Source: Actinokineospora terrae (GTDB lineage Bacteria; Actinomycetota; Actinomycetes; Mycobacteriales; Pseudonocardiaceae). From it: a DNA stretch of 64,000 bases. Under the pieces are notes generated by a model. It searched no databases. It saw nothing but the letters and a program-made list of their open reading frames with translations, and was not told the DNA's origin. Shown piece by piece: positions 24,851 to 32,189 of the stretch. The stretch covers positions 62,001 to 126,000 of the forward strand of contig NZ_FOGI01000016.1 of the NCBI RefSeq assembly GCF_900111175.1, in the 5' to 3' direction. Every line of letters begins with the position of its first letter. Position 1 is the stretch's first letter. The translations under genes and the position numbers were made by a program.

Positions 24851-26000
24851 GTTCGACCCAACCGCGCGGCCGCCGTGACACTGGTGGCGTGGCCGTAGGG
24901 TTGCTCGTGGTCCCGCCGCAGGTCGGGGGTGTGGAACCGACTTAGGCCTGCCGGTGGTGCTGGTTGGCCGCAGTGCCAGTCATCGCCTGGTGTTGCGGCG
25001 TCGATCGGGCATCGCCGCGAGGTCGATCCAATCGCGCGGCTGCTGCGTGACTGGCGGCCTGGCCGTGGTCGGGTCCTCGTGCCCCGCCGCAGGTCGGGGT
25101 GGTGCGTATAGAACCGACTTAGGCCCGCCGGTGGTGCTGAATGGTCGCAGTGCCGGTCGTCGCCTGGTGTTGCGGCGTTGATCGGGCATGGCCGCGAGGT
25201 CGATCCAACCGTGCGGCTGCCGCGGGACTGGTGGTGTGGCTGTGGTCGGTTGCTCGTGCTCCCGATGCAGGTCGGGGTGGTGCGTGTGGAGCGGGCTTAG
25301 GCGTGCCGGTGGTGCTGGTTGGCCGCGGTGCCGGTCATCGCTTGGTGTTGCGGCATTGATCGGGCATCGCAGTTCGACCCAATCGCGCGGCCGCCGCGGG
25401 ACTGGTGGTGTGGTCGTGGTCGGTTGCTCGTGGTCCCGGCGCAGGTTGGGGTAGCGCGTGTGGAGCTGGCTCAGGTCTGCCGTGTGGGTGTTGGTTGGCT
25501 GCATCGTCAGGTGTTGGCTGGTATCGCGGCGTAGGTCGGGGCTGCCGCGAGGTTCGGTGTGGTTGTGCAACCACGGCGAGGGCGGCGGGGCGGTCATGGT
25601 TCGTTTCTCCTGAACCGGCCGTAGGTCAACGTGGTTCGTGTGGAACCGGTGCGGGCCCTGCTGTTGGTGCCCACTCGGGCCGTGGCGTCAGGTGTTGCCC
25701 GGTACTGCGGTGTGGTCGTGACTGCCATGAGGTTCGGTGTGGCTGTGCAACCGCCGCGAGGACAGCGTTGCGGTCATGGCTGGCTTCTCCTGCACCAGCC
25801 ACAGGTTGGCAGGGTCTGGGTGGAACCAGTGCGGGTCCGCCGGTGGCCAGCCGTGGCGTCAGGTGTTGTCCGGTGTTGCGGCGTTGGCCGGGCACTTGAC
25901 GCGAGTTCGGCCGTGCAGCCAACTCCGGAGCGGCGGTGCAGGCAACGCGGGAGCGGCGGTGCGGTCGTGGGTGTCTTCTCCTGTGGTGGCGTGGGTCGGG
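24560..26000 (-). repeat. Degenerate tandem array, about eight ~170-190-bp units
   Basis: The stretch repeats a unit of about 177 bp (range about 167-191). Landmark CTGGTGTTGCGGC (or variants) recurs at about 24643, 24820, 24987, 25164, 25342, 25508, 25689 and 25860. Read on the minus strand, a unit holds a purine-rich AGGAGA-type ribosome-binding site and a start codon position, ATG at 25777 and 25597 but ACG at 25968 and inner copies. A short frame follows, beginning MTA or TTPP and running into R-D-W-I-D-L-A-A-M-P-D-Q-R-R-N-T, often closed by TGA. One complete small cassette is 25688-25777 (29 aa). Indels of about 10 bp break the frame between copies. It is probably a multiplied and decaying small-gene cassette; not a CRISPR, since units are long and contiguous. 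Confidence 0.7.
24980..25597 (-). CDS. Hypothetical repeat-encoded protein, His/Pro/Arg-rich
   Basis: A 205-codon frame with a good ribosome-binding site (AGGAGA, eight bases before ATG 25597). It spans three to four of the tandem units. Recurrent motifs include NLRRDHEQPTTTTPPVP and DLHREHEQPTTATPPVP, then W-V/I-E/D-L. The second part switches to the reading ‘DWIDLAAMPDQRRNTRR’ because of indels. The low-complexity composition and lack of recognised fold make expression uncertain. It may be one translated product of the array, or chance opening of high-GC repeats. Confidence 0.3.
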   Translation of the reverse strand: MTAPPPSPWLHNHTEPRGSPDLRRDTSQHLTMQPTNTHTADLSQLHTRYPNLRRDHEQPTTTTPPVPRRPRDWVELRCPINAATPSDDRHRGQPAPPARLSPLHTHHPDLHREHEQPTTATPPVPRQPHGWIDLAAMPDQRRNTRRRPALRPFSTTGGPKSVLYAPPRPAAGHEDPTTARPPVTQQPRDWIDLAAMPDRRRNTRR

Positions 26001-26061
26001 GTGGTCCGTGTGGAACCGGGGGGACCGGGGGACGGAAAGGCGCCCGGGGGAGGGGCTGGGG

Positions 26062-26538
26062 TCAGGAGGCGATCACCGCGTCTCGGCCGACGATGGCGGC
26101 TGTGGTTTCGGTGAGGAGGCGGCCGCTGACATCGGGGTCGCAGCCGACTCGGGGGAGCCGGGCGCGGATCGCGGCGGGGGAGCGTTGGCGCAGGGTGGCC
26201 AGTTCGCGGATCACCTCGGTCGCCGAGCGGGTCGGGGGGTGGCTGAGCCAGGACTCGCGCAGGGTGGAGTCCTGTTCGGCCGACCAGGGTTGGTTCGCGT
26301 TGCCGACCGTGCGCCGTTTGCCCTCCAGCGCGGTGATCGCGACGAGCGCCTCCCGCAGGAGCTTCGCCGTTTCCGCCGCGCCGCCGGGGGGCAGCCGCAC
26401 CGCGCCCTCGGCGACCACCTCGCCGCGGTCGTCCTTGGCGATGACGTCGATGCCGAGCTCGCCGTCGTCATCGGCGGCCACGGTCAACGCGTAGCTGAGG
26501 TCCTGTCGTTTGCTGGTGTATTCCAGGTTGAATGCCAT
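26062..26538 (-). CDS. Hypothetical protein, 158 aa
   Basis: A soluble protein of 158 residues. The N-terminal part has alternating strands (MAFNLEYTSKRQDLSYALTV, LGIDVIAKDDRGEVVAEGAVRLPPGG). The C-terminal half is helical, with AEQDSTLRESWLSHPPTRSATEVIRELATLRQRSPAAIRARLPRVG. That latter part resembles the Myb/SANT-like or trihelix segments used by some bacterial proteins to sort ‘new’ sites by size (W-x-x-E-Q-D...L...W), a pattern also found in DNA-binding ‘ATPase-accessory’ proteins; this is only a resemblance. Start ATG 26538. The tandem repeat array begins just downstream of its stop. No function assigned. Confidence 0.6.
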   Translation of the reverse strand: MAFNLEYTSKRQDLSYALTVAADDDGELGIDVIAKDDRGEVVAEGAVRLPPGGAAETAKLLREALVAITALEGKRRTVGNANQPWSAEQDSTLRESWLSHPPTRSATEVIRELATLRQRSPAAIRARLPRVGCDPDVSGRLLTETTAAIVGRDAVIAS

Positions 26539-26607
26539 GTCCGCAACAGTAGGGATTCCGCGGCGGAGGCGGAGAAAGTTATCCACAGCCCCGATCGGGG
26601 GACTTGC

Positions 26608-26808
26608 CTAGCGGCGCCGACGACTCCTGCCGACCGAGTGCGGCTCGTCGATGGGTTCCTCGATCTCGTCCGGATCGTCGTCCACCGGTTCGACGCGCGC
26701 GCGTTCCTCGCGCAGGATCGTCTCAAGTGTGGTGTCGGCCTTTCGCAGTCGCCAGACGATGATCGCCACGGCGACCACCGCCGCCACTATCCACAGTGCG
26801 GTAGCCAT
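26608..26808 (-). CDS. Small single-pass membrane protein (66 aa)
   Basis: One N-terminal transmembrane helix (residues about 4-19, ending in WRLRK), then a charged cytoplasmic tail with an acidic run (EPVDDDPDEIEEPIDEP) and a basic end (RSRRRR). It lies 69 bases upstream of the 158-aa gene on the same strand, so both could be one transcript. No family recognised; typical of small conserved actinobacterial membrane proteins. Confidence 0.6.
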   Translation of the reverse strand: MATALWIVAAVVAVAIIVWRLRKADTTLETILREERARVEPVDDDPDEIEEPIDEPHSVGRSRRRR

Positions 26809-26982
26809 CGGTCACCACTTCCGCATCAGCCGTTGCCAACCCGCTGGATGGGGTACCCCAAAGGCTCCCACCTCACGCATCAGAGCGCAGCGGGGCACCC
26901 CACATTACCCACCAGGTAGCACGGAATCCGCCCCAACGGAGCAGTGATCGGCCGCAAACCGACGAATCGCTCGCCCGAACGG

Positions 26983-28227
26983 CTACTGCGCGGACTCCCG
27001 CGGTCGCTCGGCGTCGACGACTTCCGCGACCGCGTTCGCCGACCGGTCCAGCGTCTCGCGCGCGGGCAGCCACACCAGCGCCGCGACGACGGTCAAACCG
27101 CCTGTGACCAGGAAAGCCCAGCCGAACGAGAGCCGGTCGGCGAGCATCCCGGCGATGATCGGACCGAGGATCGCGCCGACATCCGCTGCCATCTGATAGG
27201 TGGCGAGCACTTGCCCGCCGCGGGATTTGCCGATCACGTCGGCCACGGCTGCCTGCTGCGGCGGGGTCAACGTGCCGGTGCCGAGACCCGCGACCACGGT
27301 GGCGATGAGGAACTCGGTGACCGTCTCGGTGAAACCGAACCAGATGGTCCCACCCGCGGAAACGACCAGCCCGAACAGGATCAGCGGCTTGCGGCCCCAC
27401 CGGTCCGACAACCGACCGGACACCATCAGCATCACCACGTTGCTGGCGGCGAACACCGAGAGCGCCGTTCCCGCGAACGCGCCGTCACGGTGCAAGACCT
27501 CGGTGATGAACAAAGGAACCAGTGAGACCCGAACTCCGAAAACCGCCCAGCCGCCGGCAAAGCTAGAGGTAAGTGAAGCGATGTAGCCGCTGTCGCGCAG
27601 TGCCTTGCGTAGCGGCATGACATCTCCGGTGTGCTGACCCGCGGGCGTGATCAGCGTCGACTTCCTTAAGAACAGCCACACCGTGCCCACGGCCACCATG
27701 AGCGCGGTGGCGTAAACGAGGAATGGCGCGCGCAGCGAGATCCCGATCAGTCCACCTCCGACAAGTGGACCGGCCACGTTGCCGAGCAGGAAACTGGTTC
27801 CCCAGAGCCCGGAAGCCTTGCCGCGCACGTCCGGGGGCGTCAGGTGGATCAGCAACGCGATGCCCGAGACGGTGAACATGGTCGACCCGATGCCGCCGAT
27901 CCCGCGCAGGGCGACCAACTGCCAGTAGTGCGTCGCGAACGCGCAGGAGCCGGTGGTGACAGCGACGATGGTCAGCCCTGTCAGGTACACCTTGCGCTCA
28001 CCGAGCCGTGTCACCAACCTGCCGCTGACCGGTGCGAACGCCAAGCGGGTGAACGCGAACGCGCTGACCACGATGGACGCGGCGGTCACGCTCACGTCGA
28101 AGCTGCGGGCGAAGCTGGGCAACGCCGGTGCCACCAGGCCGAACCCGACCGCGATGATGAAGTTCGCCACCACGATGACCCACACCTCGCGGGGGAGCGC
28201 CGATGGCCGCTGTCCTGTCGCTGCCAC
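26983..28227 (-). CDS. MFS transporter, drug:H+ antiporter-like (DHA1)
   Basis: About 414 residues with twelve predicted helices. Motif A in loop 2-3 reads GRLVTRLGERKVY, and it recurs in the second half as GRLSDRWGRKPL. Helix 5 carries the exporter-type motif C (LLGNVAGPLVGGGL), which points to efflux rather than uptake. GTG 28227 is chosen because GAGAGG lies nine bases upstream; GTG 28236 has the same motif too close. It is divergent from the small gene at 28362, with a ~130-bp gap. Substrate unknown. Confidence 0.85.
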   Translation of the reverse strand: MAATGQRPSALPREVWVIVVANFIIAVGFGLVAPALPSFARSFDVSVTAASIVVSAFAFTRLAFAPVSGRLVTRLGERKVYLTGLTIVAVTTGSCAFATHYWQLVALRGIGGIGSTMFTVSGIALLIHLTPPDVRGKASGLWGTSFLLGNVAGPLVGGGLIGISLRAPFLVYATALMVAVGTVWLFLRKSTLITPAGQHTGDVMPLRKALRDSGYIASLTSSFAGGWAVFGVRVSLVPLFITEVLHRDGAFAGTALSVFAASNVVMLMVSGRLSDRWGRKPLILFGLVVSAGGTIWFGFTETVTEFLIATVVAGLGTGTLTPPQQAAVADVIGKSRGGQVLATYQMAADVGAILGPIIAGMLADRLSFGWAFLVTGGLTVVAALVWLPARETLDRSANAVAEVVDAERPRESAQ

Positions 28228-28361
28228 CGTCGGCACTCCTCTCGCGCATTGCTTAGCCCTGCGAACTATAGGCGGGTCGAACCAATCGGGGTACTCCCTG
28301 TCCGGGATGGGTCTGGACGGGGTACGTGGGTGTGGTCACCCGCACTAGCTAAGGAACGCCG

Positions 28362-28553
28362 ATGTCCGAACCGTTCGACACCGTCGAGGTCGTCGCCCTG
28401 CTCGCCAAGCTCGCCGAGGCCGAACGGGACGCGCGCGAGCTGACCGCCGACGAGTCCTACCGCGATGGCCAGGCCGCCGGGCTCGCCCTCGCCCAACGCA
28501 TCGTCCGCGAGCAGGCAAACCTGCCGGTGGAGGCCGACTCCGATCGGGTGTGA
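28362..28553 (+). CDS. Small helical hypothetical protein (63 aa)
   Basis: A 63-residue acidic, mostly helical protein (VEVVALLAKLAEAERDARELTADE) without membrane segment. ATG 28362 has AAGGA seven bases upstream, and codon use is normal, so it is likely real. A perfect hairpin terminator follows at 28564-28589. No family recognised. Confidence 0.6.
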   Translation: MSEPFDTVEVVALLAKLAEAERDARELTADESYRDGQAAGLALAQRIVREQANLPVEADSDRV

Positions 28554-28563
28554 TGTGGCAGAA

Positions 28564-28589
28564 CGGGGCCGGGTGAGTACCCGGCCCCG
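28564..28589. terminator. Hairpin between convergent small gene and ABC permease
   Basis: A perfect 11-bp stem (28564-28574 with 28579-28589) with a GAGT loop. Confidence 0.75.
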
Positions 28590-28596
28590 GTCGCCC

Positions 28597-30189
28597 TTAC
28601 CCGATATCGCGGCGCCGGAAGGTAGCCAGACCAGCCACGACCGCGACTAGAGCAACACCGGTCAGCCAGATCAGAGGGGTCGCGGTGAACGTGGTGCCCG
28701 GTTGCAGCTTGGGCACGTGCACAAACGGCGACACGTCCAACACCGCTTGGGCCAGACCGATCACCGGCCCGTACAGCGCGAGCAGCACGGACACGGCAAC
28801 CACGGCCCATGACCCGGAGACGGCCAGCGCGGGCCACGCGCCGTAGAGCAGGGCGGCGATACCTGCGACGACCCATACCGCGGGGAGTTGAGCCATAGCG
28901 GCCCCGAGCGTGTGCGAGAGCTGGTGCCCTAGGTCTCCCGAGCGCAGCCCGTGCGCGAGACCTGCTGCAAGACCCGAGGCGGCGAGCAGCACGGCCGGGC
29001 CCACGATCGCGAACACGAGGTGGCTGCCTGCCCACCGGATACGGCTGACCCCGGTCGCGAGCACCGACTCCGCGTGGGTAGCGGTCTCCTCGGACCGGGT
29101 CCGCAACCCGGCTTGTACTGCGTAGACGGCGCTGAGCATCCCGAACAGCCCGACGATCGCGGACAGGTAGGCGTCGACCAGACCCTGCGTCCCGCCCATG
29201 CGCTCCATGATCTGTTTGACCTGCTCGCTGTCGCCCACGAGGCCACCGATGCCATCAGCGATTGCACCGAAGATCACCCCCATGACCACAACGGCGGCCG
29301 TCCACCCGAACAGCGACCCGCGCTGCAACCGCCACGCGAGCCCCAGCGGGCTGGACAGTGACTTCGCGGCCGTGGCCGGACCAGGCCTAGAGGGGAACAG
29401 ACCGGCGCCGATGTCTCTACGCGGAACCAGTTGATACGCGATAGAGGCGACGACAGCGGCAACGCCGATTGCCAGCAGGAACACCCACCAGTCGTTGTTC
29501 ACGAACGGCTTCGACCACTGCGGCCACGCCAACGGCGACAGCCACGACACCCAGCTCGCCGACGGGGTCGAGTCACCCAGCGCGCGTAGCAGGAACGCCG
29601 CGCCCAGGACCGTCGTCGCCAGGCCGTTGGCCGAACGGGAGTACTCGGTGAGCTGCGCGGTGACAGCGGCGATCGCGGTGAACACCAGGCCAGTGCCCGC
29701 GAGCGTCAACCCGAGGGTGAGAGCGCCCGCCACGGGGAGACCAGCACTGGCCATACCGGCGGCGATGAGCACGCCGATCAGCAAGCTGGAGGCGCCGGCG
29801 ACAATCACGCTGGCGGTAAGAGCGGCATACCGACCCACTACGGCGGAACCCAGCAGCTCTAGCCGCCCCGAGTCCTCTTCCGCGCGCGTGTGCCGGGTGA
29901 CGGTGAAGATCGCGAATAGGGCGATGAACAGCGCGAGGAACGAGCCGTACCGCCACGCGCTCCAGCCGCCGGGGGTGGACAGGTCGAACGCGGGTCCGTA
30001 GAGCACTGCGACTGAGGGGTTGCTGCCGGTGCCCGCGTTGAGGGAGGCCCTGGCGGCGACGGTCGGGTAGAGCTTCTCGTAGGCCGACACGGTCGACCCG
30101 GGGATCACGCTCAGGACCACGATCCAGATCGGGAGGATGACCCGGTCGCGGCGCAGGGCCAGCCGGATGAGCGACCACGTGCCCGTCAT
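28597..30189 (-). CDS. ABC-2 type exporter permease (large, two-halved)
   Basis: 530 residues with about twelve transmembrane helices in two similar halves, each beginning with an Arg-rich amphipathic segment (WSLIRLALRRDRVILPIW; GLAWRLQRGSLFGWTA). This fused-dimer form is known from actinobacterial polyketide/antibiotic exporters such as the tetronasin resistance permease. It works with the ATPase encoded just upstream; the two genes overlap by 4 bases (ATGA). The pair is under the control of the divergent GbsR/MarR-like gene. Exported substrate unknown; an antibiotic or lipid-like compound is likely from the family. Confidence 0.87.
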   Translation of the reverse strand: MTGTWSLIRLALRRDRVILPIWIVVLSVIPGSTVSAYEKLYPTVAARASLNAGTGSNPSVAVLYGPAFDLSTPGGWSAWRYGSFLALFIALFAIFTVTRHTRAEEDSGRLELLGSAVVGRYAALTASVIVAGASSLLIGVLIAAGMASAGLPVAGALTLGLTLAGTGLVFTAIAAVTAQLTEYSRSANGLATTVLGAAFLLRALGDSTPSASWVSWLSPLAWPQWSKPFVNNDWWVFLLAIGVAAVVASIAYQLVPRRDIGAGLFPSRPGPATAAKSLSSPLGLAWRLQRGSLFGWTAAVVVMGVIFGAIADGIGGLVGDSEQVKQIMERMGGTQGLVDAYLSAIVGLFGMLSAVYAVQAGLRTRSEETATHAESVLATGVSRIRWAGSHLVFAIVGPAVLLAASGLAAGLAHGLRSGDLGHQLSHTLGAAMAQLPAVWVVAGIAALLYGAWPALAVSGSWAVVAVSVLLALYGPVIGLAQAVLDVSPFVHVPKLQPGTTFTATPLIWLTGVALVAVVAGLATFRRRDIG

Positions 30190-31085
30190 CGGACGCCCGC
30201 CTGTTCGTCCTGGTAGTGGCGCAAGAACAGCTCTTCGAGCGTGGGCGGCTGGCTGGTCAGCGAGCGCACACCGGATTCGACGAGCGCCCGCAGCGCCCCG
30301 TCGAGCTCGCGGGTGTCGACGTCGAACTTGACCCGATTGCCCTCGACGACCAGGTCGTGCACTCCGGGCAGCGTGGCGATGCCGTTGGGTGGGGCTGCCA
30401 GTTCCGCGCTGATGCTCGTGCGGGTCAGGTGCCGCAGGTCGGTAAGAGTGCCTGTCTCGACCGTCTTACCGGCGCGGATGATGCTCACGCGATCGCACAG
30501 GGTCTCCACCTCGGCCAGGATGTGGCTCGATAGGAGAACCGTGCGCCCCCGGTCGCGCTCCTCGCGCACGCAGTCCTGGAAGACCGACTCCATCAGCGGG
30601 TCAAGACCGGACGTGGGCTCGTCCAAGACGAGCAGCTCGACGTCGGAGGCAAGAGCGGCCACTAGAGCCACCTTCTGCCGGTTGCCCTTGGAGTACGTGC
30701 GGCCCTTCTTGCGCGGGTCCAGGTCGAACCGCTCCAGCAGCTCGGCGCGGCGGCGCTGGTCGAGGCCGCCGCGCAGCCTGCCCAGCAGGTCGATGACCTC
30801 GCCGCCGGACAGGTTGGGCCACAGGGACACGTCGCCGGGCACGTAGGCGAGCCGGCGGTGCAGCTCGGTGGCGTCGTGCCACGGGTCGCCGCCGAGCAGG
30901 GTGGCGCTGCCCGAGTCGGCCCGCAGCAGGCCGAGCAGCACGCGGATGGTGGTGGACTTGCCCGCCCCGTTCGGGCCGAGGAAGCCGTGGACCTCCCCGG
31001 TCCGCACCGTCAGGTCGAGACCGTCCAGCGCGCGGGTCCGGCCGAAGGTCTTGACCAGGCCGGACACCGAGATTGCGGTTGTCAT
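30186..31085 (-). CDS. ABC exporter ATP-binding protein (DrrA-like)
   Basis: A 299-residue ATPase. Walker A GPNGAGKST, Q-loop region LAYVPGDVSLWPNLSGGE, signature YSKGNRQK (a divergent LSGGQ), Walker B LLVLDEPTSGLD and the switch His in LLSSHIL are all present. The C-terminal ~80 residues form the domain typical of DrrA-type drug exporters. The start codon ATG 31085 lacks a clear ribosome-binding site. It is first in the operon and reads away from the regulator gene, with the palindromic operator 21 bases upstream. Confidence 0.92.
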   Translation of the reverse strand: MTTAISVSGLVKTFGRTRALDGLDLTVRTGEVHGFLGPNGAGKSTTIRVLLGLLRADSGSATLLGGDPWHDATELHRRLAYVPGDVSLWPNLSGGEVIDLLGRLRGGLDQRRRAELLERFDLDPRKKGRTYSKGNRQKVALVAALASDVELLVLDEPTSGLDPLMESVFQDCVREERDRGRTVLLSSHILAEVETLCDRVSIIRAGKTVETGTLTDLRHLTRTSISAELAAPPNGIATLPGVHDLVVEGNRVKFDVDTRELDGALRALVESGVRSLTSQPPTLEELFLRHYQDEQAGVR

Positions 31086-31105
31086 GGTTCAGAACGTACT
31101 CTTCG

Positions 31106-31121
31106 TTCACAACTTTGTGAA
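31106..31121. promoter_or_regulatory. Perfect palindromic operator between ABC exporter and its regulator
   Basis: TTCACAACTTTGTGAA is a perfect 16-bp dyad located in the 83-bp gap between the divergent ATPase and GbsR/MarR-like genes. A half-site GTTGTGAA recurs at about 31139-31146. The AT-rich setting and central placement make it the likely operator for control of both promoters. Confidence 0.7.
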
Positions 31122-31168
31122 TGTTCGAAACAGGCTAACGTTGTGAAGTGGACCGGAAGGGTGAGGCA

Positions 31169-31621
31169 GTGGCGGAAGACCCGTTGGCGCACTACGTGGA
31201 GCGGTTCGCGTTGCTCCTGTCGGACGCGGGCATGCCCAGGATGCCTTCGCGGGTGTTCACGCGGCTGCTGGTCACGGACTCCGGTAAGGCCACCGCGACC
31301 GAGTTGGCCCAAGCGCTGCAGGTAAGCCCGGCGGCGATCTCGGGCGCAGTGCGCTACCTCGAACACGTCGGCATGATCAAGCGCGGTCGTGACCCCGGTC
31401 AGCGCCGCGACCACTACGCCGTCCCCGACGACGCCTGGTTCGAGGCGATCATGAACCGGGACAAGGTGCTCGCCGCCTGGGCCGCCGCGATGGCCGATGG
31501 CGCCGAATTGCTCGGCGCCGACTCGCCCGCGGGCAAGCGGATGGCCACCAGCCAGCGGTTCTTCGACTTCCTGCGCCGGGAGATGGACGAGCTGACCGAG
31601 CGGTGGCGCGCCCAGCGCTAG
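31169..31621 (+). CDS. GbsR/MarR-like transcriptional regulator
   Basis: About 150 residues. The N-terminal winged helix reads MPRMPSRVFTRLLVTDSGKATATELAQALQVSPAAISGAVRYLEHVGMIKRGRDPGQRRDHY, the typical form of actinobacterial GbsR-like repressors that sit beside ABC-2 exporters. The C-terminal part is a helical dimerisation region. GTG 31169 (GGAAGGG seven bases upstream) is preferred; GTG 31148 would add seven residues. It is divergent from the exporter operon, and its stop overlaps that of the SRPBCC gene on the other strand by 4 bases. Confidence 0.87.
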   Translation: MAEDPLAHYVERFALLLSDAGMPRMPSRVFTRLLVTDSGKATATELAQALQVSPAAISGAVRYLEHVGMIKRGRDPGQRRDHYAVPDDAWFEAIMNRDKVLAAWAAAMADGAELLGADSPAGKRMATSQRFFDFLRREMDELTERWRAQR

Positions 31622-32070
31622 CGCTCGGCCGCCTGCACGAGCCGCTTGGCCAGGTCCTGGATGAACGTGCGCAAGCCCGCGCGCACGACGGACCCGGTCC
31701 CCGGGATGCGCTCCACGAAGCTGATCCGCCACACCAGGTCAGTCCCACCGCCGTCGCGCGGGATGAACGTGACCTCGCCCCGGTAGTCCTTGACGGGCGC
31801 CGAGGAGCGGAGCACATAGACGTGCCGACGGTCCTGTTCGTACTCGACCGTCTCCTCGCGCACTAGGACCGGCTTGCGGCCCAACACGCGGATAGCGCCA
31901 ACACCACCAGGTGAAGGATCGCCCTCGCGTTCCAGGTACGACTCAGCCACCACTGGCCGCGCCCACTCGGACCACCGCCTGCCGTCTGAGACCAGGGTGA
32001 ACAGCGCGGCCGCGTCGGCGCTGCTGCTCGTGTTGATCTCGAAGGCGAAGGTGCGTTGGCGCTCGACCAT
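31618..32070 (-). CDS. SRPBCC family (polyketide cyclase/START-like) protein
   Basis: 150 residues with the helix-grip pattern: first strand FAFEINTSSSADAAALFTLVSDGRRWSEW, a run of antiparallel strands (VLVREETVEYEQDRRHVYVL, YRGEVTFIPRDGGGTDLVWRISF) and a long C-terminal helix (AGLRTFIQDLAKRLVQAAE). Such proteins bind small hydrophobic ligands in an internal cavity; many actinobacterial copies are uncharacterised. Start ATG 32070. It is convergent with the GbsR/MarR-like gene by a 4-base overlap and divergent from the DUF885 gene. Confidence 0.85.
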   Translation of the reverse strand: MVERQRTFAFEINTSSSADAAALFTLVSDGRRWSEWARPVVAESYLEREGDPSPGGVGAIRVLGRKPVLVREETVEYEQDRRHVYVLRSSAPVKDYRGEVTFIPRDGGGTDLVWRISFVERIPGTGSVVRAGLRTFIQDLAKRLVQAAER

Positions 32071-32189
32071 GGGCGGTCTCCCGGTGCCGGGGCTGTGGAC
32101 ACCGCAATCGTTCCACCCCGGATCCGGCGTAGCCTGCCCACCGGGCGAATAGCCGCGCTCGCCGACTCGGACCGGATGAGGGGCCAGGC

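Noticed and set aside
24560..26000. CRISPR array or rRNA-like repeat
   Set aside because: Units are ~180 bp, contiguous and imperfect, with no short direct repeats, spacers or cas genes.
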